64,000 nt of DNA from CAWIOX01 sp963837775 (GTDB taxonomy: Bacteria > Pseudomonadota > Gammaproteobacteria > Burkholderiales > Burkholderiaceae_D), in the NCBI GenBank assembly GCA_963837775.1, contig CAWIOX010000030.1, positions 124,001-188,000 on the forward strand. Direction: 5' to 3'. The translations under genes were made by a program, and so were the position numbers. The notes below the pieces were generated by a model. That model saw only the letters and a program-made list of their open reading frames with translations. It was not told the origin of the DNA and made no database searches. Shown one piece after another: positions 1 to 8,172 of this stretch; within the stretch, counting starts at the first letter, position 1, and every line of letters begins with the position of its first letter.

Positions 1-70
1 GAGTTTCCTTCATTTCCCATTTTTTGCAGCACACAAACGGGAACCCCGCAGGGGCAAGTCTGCGGTCGCC

Positions 71-224
71 TTTCTTTTGCTTACTTTACTTTGGCGAAGC
101 AAAGAAAAGTAAGTAGCTGTCGGGCTACCCCCGACAAAGCCTCCACGAAGGGCAAAGCAATTAATTAAGTCATCGACTTTGCAGCCGCCCTCACCCCATC
201 CCTCTCCCGCAAGCGGGAGAGGGG
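71..224. repeat. Cluster of three intergenic palindromes (REP-like)
   Basis: Three inverted repeats follow one another in the non-coding left edge. Positions 80-113 form a hairpin with stem CTTACTTT-A-CTTTG around a GCGAAG loop and one A:A mismatch. Positions 119-135 pair GTCGGG with CCCGAC. Positions 200-223 form a perfect 11-bp stem, CCCTCTCCCGC against GCGGGAGAGGG. Such palindromes are typical of REP-type dispersed repeats and can act as terminators or mRNA stabilisers, but no second copy lies in this window, so family membership is inference. No gene is visible in positions 1-268. Confidence 0.55.
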
Positions 225-268
225 GTATTCATGGCGGGCTGACAAGTTACGATGATTCTTATTTAAAC

Positions 269-342
269 CGGGAGTATCAGCCAAAAACAGCATGCTCCCG
301 CACGTAATATAAGGGGCATTTTTTATACACCCTTCAGTATAT
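269..342 (+). repeat. Dispersed two-hairpin element, copy A
   Basis: This copy starts with GGGAGTATCA and ends with CAGTATAT. The left half forms a perfect 8-bp stem, GGGAGTAT against ATGCTCCC, counting one G-U pair. The right half pairs ATAC with GTAT. It shares the CCCGCACGTAAT core with copies F and G. Its right end runs into the last codons and the TGA stop of the minus-strand LysR gene, so the element supplies the end of that reading frame. Confidence 0.75.
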
Positions 343-1254
343 GGATTGCATGGACTGCGCCGCGGCTTGCCTGATCGACTCCAGGATGGCTTTCGCGCGC
401 AGCGGCAAGCCTTTCGCGCCGTAGGCGGCGTGCATCTGCGCGCTCTGGCCGCTGGCGGACACCATCCGATAGGCGGGGCAGACGCGCACCAGCAGGCCTT
501 GCCGGATCGCGGGCGCGGCGACCCAGTCGGCCAGCCGGCCGATGCCGGCGCCGCAGCGGATCAGCTCGTACAGCCCGGTGCCGGTATTGACCCGGTGCGT
601 GGGCTGCATGTGCAGCCGCAGCGTGCGTGCCGGCGAGCTGAAGTGCCAGTCCTTCAGGATTCTGGGCGCGGTGTGCACGATCAGCGCGTGCTTGCCGAGT
701 TCTTCCGGCTCTTGCGGCGCGCCCTTGCGCGCGACGTAGGCCGGGCTGGCGCACAGGATGCGCTCGTATTGCCAGAGCGGGTAGCCGATCAGTTCGCTGT
801 CGGCGGGGAACGCGCCGCGGATCGCGAAATCCAGATTTTCCTGGATCGGGTCGAGGTTGGCGTCGGTATACAGCACGTCGAGCCGGATCGCCGGGAATCG
901 CTCGGCCAATGCGCCGAGCTGCTGCGGCAGGAAGAAGCGGCTGCAGATTTCCGGCGCGCAAAAGCGCACCCAGCCCTTGGGCACGGTTTGCAGCGACGCG
1001 ATGTCGTCTTCGGCCCGGTCCTGCATCTGCACGATCTGTTTCGCAAAGCCGTAGTAGATTTCGCCGGCGCTGCTCAGGTTCAGCAGTTTTTGCGAGCGGT
1101 GCAGCAGCGTGTTGCCGAGCTGCTGTTCCAGCGCCTGGATCGCGCGCGTGGCCGCGCTGGGCGAGATGCCGAGGCTCCGGGCGGCCGCCACGAAGCTGTT
1201 CTTTTCGACCACCGCGCAAAATACGCGCAAGTCCCATAGCGTCTGTTTTTGCAT
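334..1254 (-). CDS. LysR-family transcriptional regulator
   Basis: This 306-residue protein has the LysR layout: an N-terminal winged helix-turn-helix (about residues 6-65, LRVFCAVVEKNSFVAAARSL followed by SPSAATRAIQALEQQLG) and a C-terminal periplasmic-binding-like effector domain (about 90-300). The length matches the family. It is divergent from the TSUP permease, the usual arrangement for a regulator and its target, and a perfect T-N11-A palindrome lies between them. The inducer cannot be read from sequence. The last residues (SIY) and the stop codon fall in repeat copy A, so the original C-terminus may have been slightly different. Confidence 0.88.
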   Translation of the reverse strand: MQKQTLWDLRVFCAVVEKNSFVAAARSLGISPSAATRAIQALEQQLGNTLLHRSQKLLNLSSAGEIYYGFAKQIVQMQDRAEDDIASLQTVPKGWVRFCAPEICSRFFLPQQLGALAERFPAIRLDVLYTDANLDPIQENLDFAIRGAFPADSELIGYPLWQYERILCASPAYVARKGAPQEPEELGKHALIVHTAPRILKDWHFSSPARTLRLHMQPTHRVNTGTGLYELIRCGAGIGRLADWVAAPAIRQGLLVRVCPAYRMVSASGQSAQMHAAYGAKGLPLRAKAILESIRQAAAQSMQSIY

Positions 1255-1266
1255 GTCGATTCCTCA

Positions 1267-1281
1267 TTGCAGATTCTGCAA
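1267..1281. promoter_or_regulatory. Candidate LysR-type operator
   Basis: The 15-bp perfect palindrome TTGCAGA-T-TCTGCAA lies 12 bp upstream of the lysR start codon, in the gap shared with the divergent permease. It fits the T-N11-A pattern bound by LysR-family proteins. A further TTGCAA half-like site follows near 1289. Binding is inferred from position and symmetry only. Confidence 0.5.
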
Positions 1282-1371
1282 CATGATATTGCAACACGGG
1301 ACAGGGCGGGGCAATTAGACTGCAGGACCTTGTCATTCAATCCATTTGCGCCTCTCACCTTCACCCATGCC

Positions 1372-2131
1372 ATGACCGAAATCCTGTTGCTGTGCCTGTT
1401 CGCCTATTTTGCCGGCCTGATCGATGCTGCGGTCGGCGGCGGCGGGCTGATCCAGATTCCCGCGCTGTTCAATTTCATGCCGTCGATCACGCCGGCCACG
1501 CTGCTCGGCACCAACAAGGTGGCGGCGGTGTCGGGCACGCTGTTTGCCGCCCGCACCTATTTCCAGCGCGTGAAAATCCCGTGGTCGCTGGTGTTGCCGG
1601 CCGCGGCCAGCGCGTTCGCGATGGCGTTTCTGGGCGCGGCGGCGGTGTCGATGGTGCCGAAAGCGGTGCTGAAACCGGTGGTGTTCTTCCTGCTGGTCGT
1701 CATTGCGATCTACACGCTGTGGAAGAAGGATTTCGGCCAGCTGCACAAGCCGGTGGTGGTCGGCATCAAGGAAAAAACGGTCGCGGTGCTTGATCGGCGG
1801 CGCGATCGGCTTCTATGACGGGCTGTTCGGGCCGGGCACCGGCAGCTTCCTGATCTTCCTGTTCATCCGCTTCTTCGCGTTCGACTTCCTGCACGCGTCG
1901 GCGGCGGCCAAGTTCGTCAATATCGCGACCAATACCGCCGCGCTGGCGTTTTTCGTGCCGTCCGGCTACGTGCTGTGGCAGGTCGCGCTGCCGATGGCGG
2001 CCGCCAACATTCTCGGCGCGATCTCCGGCAGCTGGCTGGCGATGCACAAGGGCGCGGGTTTCGTGCGGGTGCTGTTCCTGGTGCTGGTGACGCTGCTGAT
2101 CGTCAAGCTGGGTTACGAGATTTTCTTTTAG
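1372..2131 (+). CDS. TSUP (TauE/SafE) family permease, frame interrupted
   Basis: The product is a multi-spanning inner-membrane protein of the sulfite exporter TauE/SafE family. The N-terminal half carries the glycine-rich signature (GLIDAAVGGGGLIQIPAL) and the C-terminal half a second one (YDGLFGPGTGSFLIF); such duplicated halves are normal for TSUP. The gene reads continuously except for one extra T at about 1790 (CTTGATC where CTGATC restores the frame), which splits it into two reading frames. Repaired, it would be about 252 residues, a usual length. It is probably controlled by the divergent LysR protein. The substrate, likely an organic acid or sulfur compound, is unknown. Confidence 0.8.
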
Positions 2132-2201
2132 GAACTGCTGCGGCACCTTGTCCGCGCAACACGCGACCCGCCTTCATGATCCCGTACTTTGTAAAAATAG
2201 T

Positions 2202-2277
2202 GGGGGTATCACCATTTTTATGCCATCAGGCGCATGTATTCATTGGTAGTGTTAAACATACATGGCGGAGTATATTT
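2202..2277 (+). repeat. Dispersed two-hairpin element, copy B
   Basis: This copy opens with GGGGGTATCA and closes with GGAGTATATTT. The left stem pairs GGTAT with ATGCC and the right stem pairs ATAC with GTAT. The CATTGG box is present near position 2242. It sits between two same-direction genes, 70 bp after the permease stop and 69 bp before the ugpQ start. Confidence 0.7.
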
Positions 2278-2346
2278 GGCGTTGCAGAGCGCGTTACACT
2301 GGCATGATTGTTCGTTTCCGAATCGACTTTTTCTGCGAGTACAGCC

Positions 2347-3114
2347 ATGTGGCCTTATCCAAAAATTGTTGCGCATCGCGGCGGCGGCACGCTGGCCCCG
2401 GAAAATACGCTGGCCGCCATCCGTTGCGGTCTGGCGCACGGTTTTCACGCGGTCGAGTTCGACGTGATGCTGTCGAAAGACGACATTCCGGTGCTGATGC
2501 ACGATCCGCTGTTCGGCCGCACCGTGCGCGGCAGCGGCAGCGTGCCGGCCTCGACCGCGGCCGAGCTGGCGGCGCTCGATGCCGGCAGCTGGTTCGGCAG
2601 CGCATTTGCCGGCGAGCCGGTGCCGACCTACGCGCAGGCGGCGGCCTTCTGCCGGTCGCATGGCATCTGGATGAACGTCGAAATCAAGCCGGCCGAGGGT
2701 GTCGAGGTGCAAACCGGGCGCGTGACCGCCGCGTTGACGCGCGCACTGTTCGCGGCCGAAGTTGCGGCGGCGGCCAATGGCGCGCTGGACGCAGCTGCGC
2801 TGCCGCTGTTTTCGTCGTTCTCGTTCGAGGCGCTGCTGGCGGCCAAAGACGCCGCGCCGGAGATCCCGCGCGGTTATCTGGTCGAGGCGATTCCGCCCGA
2901 CTGGCAGGCGCGGCTGGCCGAGCTGGAGGCGGTGGCGCTGCACACCAATCACCAGAACCTGACGCCGGAGCTGGTGCGGCAGGTGAGGGCGGCCGGCTAC
3001 GGCGTGTTCTGCTATACCGTCAACGAACCGGCGCGGGCGACCGAAATCCTGTCCTGGGGCGTGGACGGTTTCTGCACCGACCGCATCGACCTGATCGGCG
3101 CCGATTTCGCCTGA
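2347..3114 (+). CDS. ugpQ: Glycerophosphodiester phosphodiesterase
   Basis: This 255-residue cytosolic enzyme hydrolyses glycerophosphodiesters to glycerol-3-phosphate and an alcohol. The GDPD TIM-barrel signatures are clear: VAHRGGGTLAPENT near the N-terminus, VEFDVMLSKDDIPVLMHDP next, and NVEIKP further on, giving the catalytic His pair and metal-binding Glu/Asp residues. There is no signal peptide, which favours the cytoplasmic UgpQ type over periplasmic GlpQ. The ATG at 2347 is preferred because homology begins there; an in-frame TTG at 2308 would add 13 residues without similarity. No ugpBAEC transporter is visible nearby. Confidence 0.9.
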   Translation: MWPYPKIVAHRGGGTLAPENTLAAIRCGLAHGFHAVEFDVMLSKDDIPVLMHDPLFGRTVRGSGSVPASTAAELAALDAGSWFGSAFAGEPVPTYAQAAAFCRSHGIWMNVEIKPAEGVEVQTGRVTAALTRALFAAEVAAAANGALDAAALPLFSSFSFEALLAAKDAAPEIPRGYLVEAIPPDWQARLAELEAVALHTNHQNLTPELVRQVRAAGYGVFCYTVNEPARATEILSWGVDGFCTDRIDLIGADFA

Positions 3115-3213
3115 TACCGTTTTGATTACTTCTTGTTACATCGCTTACAGTTTTGCTGTCGCCGGATCGCTGGCGATGGCGTTAAATACGGGGCCAACCA
3201 ACTCTTGTCCAGA

Positions 3214-3561
3214 ATGAACATGAAAAAAGAAATGAGAATGGAATTGCAGAGCCTGTTTGCGGCGGCGCTGATGAGCGCCTTGGCCGCACCTGCGATGGCG
3301 CAGAACACCAGCACCCCGAACATCGACCAGCGCCAGAACAATCAGGAAAAGCGCATCGATAGCGGCATCAAATCAGGCCAGTTGAGCGCGCAGGAGACGC
3401 ACAATCTGGACCAGCGCGAAGCGAAGATCGAAGCCGACAAGCAGGCCGCAAAAGCCGACGGCAAGGTGACCCCGGCCGAGCGTCTTCGTCTGCAAACGGA
3501 AGAAAACCGCGCCAGCCGCGCGATTCACGCGAAAAAGCACAACCAGCACAGCGCGCAGTAA
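3214..3561 (+). CDS. Small secreted protein of unknown function
   Basis: This 115-residue protein has a hydrophobic N-terminal segment ending in ALAAPAMAQN, a likely Sec signal peptide cleaved after AMA. The mature part is short, very polar and rich in Gln, Asn, Lys and Glu, with repeated acidic-basic helical stretches and two DQR motifs. It has no cysteine and no catalytic motif that I recognise. Two in-frame ATGs (3214 and 3220) are possible starts. A strong terminator follows 31 bp after the stop, so the gene is probably a single transcription unit. Confidence 0.7.
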   Translation: MNMKKEMRMELQSLFAAALMSALAAPAMAQNTSTPNIDQRQNNQEKRIDSGIKSGQLSAQETHNLDQREAKIEADKQAAKADGKVTPAERLRLQTEENRASRAIHAKKHNQHSAQ

Positions 3562-3591
3562 GCGCTCCCGGCATCACCCCAATACAGTCCG

Positions 3592-3617
3592 CCGCCGTAG
3601 TCCGGCGGTTTTTTTTT
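3592..3617 (+). terminator. Rho-independent terminator
   Basis: The stem CCGCCG/CGGCGG (3592-3597 with 3603-3608) has a 5-nt loop and is followed by nine T residues. It ends the small secreted-protein gene just before alaS. A TATAAT hexamer at 3633-3638 may be the -10 of the alaS promoter, but no matching -35 is seen at normal spacing. Confidence 0.9.
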
Positions 3618-3680
3618 GCCCGTCGCCTGCCGTATAATCAAATTTTTGCAACGCATTTCTCATTTTTTGGCCCAATCCAC

Positions 3681-6302
3681 ATGAACTCGTCCGAAATCCG
3701 CGATAAATTTCTCAAGTTTTACGAATCCAAAGGCCATACGATCGTGCGCTCATCGAGCCTGATTCCCGGCAACGACCCGACCCTGTTGTTTACCAACTCC
3801 GGCATGGTGCAGTTCAAGGACGTGTTTCTGGGCCAGGACAAGCGCGCCTACAGCCGCGCGACCACCGCGCAGCGCAGCCTGCGCGCCGGCGGCAAGCACA
3901 ACGATCTGGAAAACGTCGGCTACACCGCGCGCCACCATACTTTCTTCGAAATGCTGGGCAATTTCTCGTTCGGCGACTATTTCAAGCGCGATGCGATCCA
4001 CTACGCGTGGGAATTGCTGACTTCGGTCTACCAGCTGCCGCAGGAAAAGCTGTGGGTGACCGTGTATGCGGAGGACGACGAGGCGTATGCGATCTGGGAA
4101 AAGGAAATCGGCGTCCCGGCCGAGCGCATCATCCGCATCGGCGACAACAAGGGTGCGCGCTATGCGTCGGACAACTTCTGGCAGATGGCCGAGACCGGCC
4201 CTTGCGGCCCGTGCAGCGAGATTTTCTACGACCACGGCGCCGAAGTCTGGGGCGGCCCTCCGGGCAGCGCCGACGAAGACGGCGACCGTTACATCGAAGT
4301 CTGGAACCTGGTCTTCATGCAGTTCAACAAGGACGAGAAGGGCGTGCTGCACCCGTTGCCAAAACCCTGCGTCGATACCGGCATGGGGCTGGAGCGCATC
4401 ACCGCAGTGCTGCAGCATGTGCATTCCAATTACGACATCGACAGCTTCCAGTCACTGATCACCGCCGCTGCGCGCGAAACCGGCTGCATGGACCTGACCA
4501 ACAATTCACTGAAGGTCATCGCCGATCATATCCGCGCCTGTTCCTTCCTGGTGGTCGACGGCATCATCCCCGGCAACGAGGGACGCGGCTACGTGCTGCG
4601 CCGCATCGTGCGCCGCGCGCTGCGCCACGGCCACAAGCTGGGCCAGACCAAGCCGTTCTTCTTCAAGCTGGTCAAGGATCTGGTCAATGTGATGGGCGAT
4701 GCCTATCCGGAGCTGGCCGAGGCCGCGCCCCGCGTCGCGCAGGTGCTGCAGCAGGAAGAGGAGCGGTTCGGCGAGACGCTGGAACACGGCATGAAACTGC
4801 TGGAAACCGCACTGGCCAAGGACAGCAAGAAGCTCGACGGCGACACCGCGTTCGCGCTGTATGACACTTACGGTTTCCCGCTCGACCTGACTGCCGACAT
4901 CTGCCGCGAACGCCATATCGCGCTGGACGAGGCCGGCTTCGACGCCGCGATGGAACGCCAGAAGGCGACTGCGCGCGCCGCCGGCAAGTTCAAGATGGCG
5001 GCCGGTATCGAATACAGCGGCGACAAGACCAAGTTCGTCGGTTACGAGCAACTGACCCAGACCAGCAAGGTCATCGCGCTGTATGTCGAAGGCAGCTCGG
5101 TGCTGTCGGTGGCGCACGGCCAGCATGCGATCGTGGTGCTCGACAGCACGCCGTTTTATGCGGAATCGGGCGGCCAGGCCGGCGATTCCGGCGTGCTGGA
5201 ATCGGTGTACGGCGCCGATGCAGTCAGCTTCGAGGTGCAGGACACGCAAAAAATCCAGGCTGATGTATTCGGTCATCATGGCATTTTGAGCAAGGGCGTG
5301 CTGACCGTCGGCGATACGCTCAACGCGCAGGTCGACGCGGTTGTGCGCGCACACAGCATGCGCAACCACTCGGCCACCCATTTGATGCACAAGGCGCTGC
5401 GCGAAGTGCTGGGCAGCCATGTGGCGCAAAAAGGCTCGCTGGTCGATGCCGACAAGACCCGTTTCGATTTCAGCCATAACGCGCCGATGACGGCCGACGA
5501 GATCCGCCAGGTGGAAGACATCGTCAATCGCGAAATCCTCGCCAACGTGCCGACCCAGGCGCAGGTGATGTCGTATGACGACGCGGTCAAGCACGGCGCG
5601 ATGGCGCTGTTCGGCGAGAAATACGGCGACGAAGTGCGGGTGCTGGACATCGGTTCCTCGCGTGAATTGTGCGGCGGCACCCACGTGTCGCGCACCGGCG
5701 ACATCGGCCTGTTCAAGATCGTCGCCGAAGGCGGTGTCGCGGCCGGCATCCGCCGCGTCGAAGCCGTCACCGGCGAAGGCGCGCTGGTGCTGGTGCAGAC
5801 CCTGAACCGCCGCGTGCAGGACGCCGCTGCCGCACTGAAGGCGCAGCCGGAAGAATTGACGCAGCGCATCACGCAAGTGCAGGACACCGTCAAGGCGCTG
5901 GAAAAAGAAGTCGCGCTGCTGAAATCCAAACTGGCTTCCGGCCAGGGCGATGAGCTGCTCAAGCAGGCGGTGGATGTCAATGGCATCAAGGTGCTGGCGG
6001 CAACCCTCGATGGCGCCGATGTGGCGACGCTGCGCGAAACCATGGACAAGCTCAAAGACAAGCTGAAAACCGCCGCCATCGTATTGGCCGCTGTGAATGA
6101 CGGCAAGGTCAGCCTGATCGCCGGCGTGACCGCCGATGCGACCGCAAAGGTCAAAGCCGGTGAACTGGTCAACTTCGTCGCGCAACAGGTCGGCGGCAAG
6201 GGCGGCGGCCGTGCCGACATGGCGCAAGCCGGCGGTACCGATCCGAGCGGTCTGGCGCAGGCGCTGGCTGGTGTTGCCGCCTGGGTCGGCCAGCGCGTCT
6301 AA
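3681..6302 (+). CDS. alaS: Alanyl-tRNA synthetase
   Basis: This cytosolic enzyme charges tRNA-Ala. The 873-residue length matches the bacterial family (E. coli 876). The N-terminal class II catalytic core starts at about residue 5 (FLKFYESKGHTIVRSSSL). The editing domain has the zinc-binding HSATHLMHKALR motif near residue 560 and the CGGTH motif near residue 665. The C-Ala domain ends with a glycine-rich GGKGGGRADMAQAGG. The frame is intact over 2.6 kb, which contrasts with the indels seen in several other genes. Spacing to neighbours suggests a single-gene unit. Confidence 0.98.
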   Translation: MNSSEIRDKFLKFYESKGHTIVRSSSLIPGNDPTLLFTNSGMVQFKDVFLGQDKRAYSRATTAQRSLRAGGKHNDLENVGYTARHHTFFEMLGNFSFGDYFKRDAIHYAWELLTSVYQLPQEKLWVTVYAEDDEAYAIWEKEIGVPAERIIRIGDNKGARYASDNFWQMAETGPCGPCSEIFYDHGAEVWGGPPGSADEDGDRYIEVWNLVFMQFNKDEKGVLHPLPKPCVDTGMGLERITAVLQHVHSNYDIDSFQSLITAAARETGCMDLTNNSLKVIADHIRACSFLVVDGIIPGNEGRGYVLRRIVRRALRHGHKLGQTKPFFFKLVKDLVNVMGDAYPELAEAAPRVAQVLQQEEERFGETLEHGMKLLETALAKDSKKLDGDTAFALYDTYGFPLDLTADICRERHIALDEAGFDAAMERQKATARAAGKFKMAAGIEYSGDKTKFVGYEQLTQTSKVIALYVEGSSVLSVAHGQHAIVVLDSTPFYAESGGQAGDSGVLESVYGADAVSFEVQDTQKIQADVFGHHGILSKGVLTVGDTLNAQVDAVVRAHSMRNHSATHLMHKALREVLGSHVAQKGSLVDADKTRFDFSHNAPMTADEIRQVEDIVNREILANVPTQAQVMSYDDAVKHGAMALFGEKYGDEVRVLDIGSSRELCGGTHVSRTGDIGLFKIVAEGGVAAGIRRVEAVTGEGALVLVQTLNRRVQDAAAALKAQPEELTQRITQVQDTVKALEKEVALLKSKLASGQGDELLKQAVDVNGIKVLAATLDGADVATLRETMDKLKDKLKTAAIVLAAVNDGKVSLIAGVTADATAKVKAGELVNFVAQQVGGKGGGRADMAQAGGTDPSGLAQALAGVAAWVGQRV

Positions 6303-6317
6303 GCACTGTTACCGAAA

Positions 6318-6345
6318 GGGCTCGGCCTGCTCTCAGGCTGGGCCC
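6318..6345. terminator. Hairpin after alaS, possible terminator
   Basis: A 12-bp stem with two G-U pairs joins GGGCTCGGCCTG and CAGGCTGGGCCC around a CTCT loop, 15 bp after the alaS stop. There is no T-run, so termination strength is uncertain. The rest of the gap up to 6624 is A+T-rich and holds no gene that I can support. Confidence 0.45.
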
Positions 6346-6624
6346 GATCCGTGCCGCTGTGCCGATCGGTTCATGCGCAACAATGAACTCATGATCGCTT
6401 GCATGATCTAATTATCTGCGGTGCCCGATAGACTGAAATTTGTGATGTGTTTGCAAAAAATAAATCTTCATTGCAGTTAAATTAATTTTCATTTGATTTT
6501 GCACCGATTTATTGCATACCAGAATCACTATGAAAAATTATTTTGCTGCAACGCACCATCAAAATGCGTTTTCTTTGAAATTTGGCGTATTATTTACTCA
6601 CCAAATTATCTGCGGATAGAAATC

Positions 6625-6852
6625 ATGCAATTCAATAAAGAGATAGATGCACGCGGTCTCAATTGCCCGCTGCCTATTCTGAAGACAAAAAAAGCCCTTG
6701 CTGAAATGCTGAGCGGGCAAGTGCTGCACGTGCTGGCAACAGACCCAGGCTCGGTTCGGGATTTTCAGGCATTTTCAAAACAGACCGGCAATGAATTGTT
6801 GTCGCATGAAGAGCACGACAAGGAATTCGAATATTACGTCAAACGCAAGTAA
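6625..6852 (+). CDS. TusA/SirA-family sulfurtransferase-like protein
   Basis: This 75-residue protein matches the TusA fold: it begins with a strand leading to DARGLNCPLPILKTKKAL, in which the Cys-Pro-x-Pro motif (C18-P19) is the persulfide-carrying site. The family delivers sulfur for tRNA thiolation or molybdenum cofactor synthesis, or takes part in sulfur oxidation; several paralogues usually exist, so TusA proper cannot be claimed. It is preceded by an A+T-rich region and an isolated start, and followed by a strong bidirectional terminator, so it looks monocistronic. Confidence 0.88.
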   Translation: MQFNKEIDARGLNCPLPILKTKKALAEMLSGQVLHVLATDPGSVRDFQAFSKQTGNELLSHEEHDKEFEYYVKRK

Positions 6853-7006
6853 CAGCGCAGATATCAAGCGCCGGAGAAATGCCGTTTGTCATTGCCGTAC
6901 AGCGTTTTGCGCCGAATATAATTTGGTGTGAAGATTGTGCCAGAAACGATGTTTTTTCTGCCCGGAGCGCATTGCTTGTTGTTGCTGTTGCACGATATCC
7001 CGATAC

Positions 7007-7043
7007 AAAAAAGCCTGCCAGATTTATCTGGCAGGCTTTTTTT
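7007..7043. terminator. Bidirectional rho-independent terminator
   Basis: A perfect 11-bp stem, GCCTGCCAGAT against ATCTGGCAGGC, has a 2-nt loop and is flanked by six A and seven T residues, so it can stop transcription from both sides. It lies 155 bp after the TusA-like gene. The following 270 bp to etfB hold no gene; a TATAAT at 7243-7248 could be the etf promoter -10. Confidence 0.92.
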
Positions 7044-7313
7044 ATATGTTTTTCTGTGTGCATCAAGTTGACATCGCAATGTGCTGATGTCAGATTCCGT
7101 GCATCGTTCTGGTGCATTTTTAGCCCTAAATACCATGTCAAAGCAGCCAAACTCAGGCAATATTAGGGAGTAAGCTCTATTCGTATTCTGGAATAAATCG
7201 AACGACCGTGCTAAATTGTGCCTCAATGGTCGTGATTCGCTTTATAATCCAATTTGGTTTACGTTAACGTCAATTAAACTTCATTCGCAAATTTGCACAG
7301 TAAAGGCAGAACT

Positions 7314-8063
7314 ATGAAAGTCTTGGTCCCGGTCAAACGCGTGGTGGATTACAACGTCAAGGTGCGTGTCAAGTCAGACAACACTGGCGTCGATATCGCC
7401 AACGTCAAGATGTCGATGAACCCGTTCGACGAAATCGCGCTGGAAGAAGCGATGCGCCTGAAAGAATCAGGCAAGGTCACTGAAGTCGTCGCCATTTCGT
7501 GCGGCGTCACGCAATGCCAGGAAACCCTGCGCACCGCGATGGCGATCGGCGCCGACCGCGCGATCCTGGTCGAAACCGAATCCGACATCCAGCCGCTGGC
7601 CGTGGCCAAGCTGTTGAAAGCCCTGGCCGACAAGGAACAGCCGCAACTGATCATCCTCGGCAAGCAGGCGATCGATGACGACTGCAACCAGACCGGCCAG
7701 ATGCTGGCGGCGTTGCTGGGCTGGCCACAAGCCACCTTCGCCTCCAAAGTCGTGCTGGACGACGGCAAAGTCACCGTCACCCGTGAAGTCGACGGCGGCC
7801 TGGAAACGCTGGTCCTGACCCTGCCGGCGATCATCACCACCGACCTGCGCCTGAACGAGCCGCGCTACGTCACGCTGCCCAACATCATGAAAGCCAAGAA
7901 AAAGCCGCTCGACACCGTCAAGCCAGCCGATCTGGGAGTCGATGTCAGCTCGCGCCTGAAGACCCTGAAAGTGGTCGAGCCAGCCAAGCGCAGCGCCGGC
8001 ATCATGGTGCCGGACGTCGCCACGCTGGTTGCCAAACTCAGAAACGAAGCGAAAGTTATTTAA
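7314..8063 (+). CDS. etfB: Electron transfer flavoprotein, beta subunit
   Basis: This 249-residue protein is the small subunit of the ETF heterodimer, which takes electrons from acyl-CoA dehydrogenases and passes them to ETF:ubiquinone oxidoreductase. Recognisable parts are the N-terminal MKVLVPVKRVVDYNVKVRVK and the AMP-binding-type loop GKQAIDDDCNQTGQMLA near residue 120. The length is exactly that of the family. It is followed by etfA after 109 bp and then by an acyl-CoA dehydrogenase, a logical functional unit. Confidence 0.97.
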   Translation: MKVLVPVKRVVDYNVKVRVKSDNTGVDIANVKMSMNPFDEIALEEAMRLKESGKVTEVVAISCGVTQCQETLRTAMAIGADRAILVETESDIQPLAVAKLLKALADKEQPQLIILGKQAIDDDCNQTGQMLAALLGWPQATFASKVVLDDGKVTVTREVDGGLETLVLTLPAIITTDLRLNEPRYVTLPNIMKAKKKPLDTVKPADLGVDVSSRLKTLKVVEPAKRSAGIMVPDVATLVAKLRNEAKVI

Positions 8064-8172
8064 TCATTGAATGACGTGATTGATTCACGGACGACAGGCG
8101 CAGATTGTCGCGCTGCGTCCCGCTTCGATTTCCGCCTATTCATCCTGCTCATCCTGTTATTAGGAACACATC

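Noticed and set aside
323..1336. 337-codon minus-strand and several plus-strand frames overlapping the LysR gene
   Set aside because: They overlap the well-supported LysR gene, are Arg/Ala/Pro-rich and have no domain. They are G+C-driven shadow frames.
4506..6227. 573-codon antisense frame inside alaS
   Set aside because: alaS is certain here; the antisense product has no recognisable pattern and is typical of high-G+C mirror frames.
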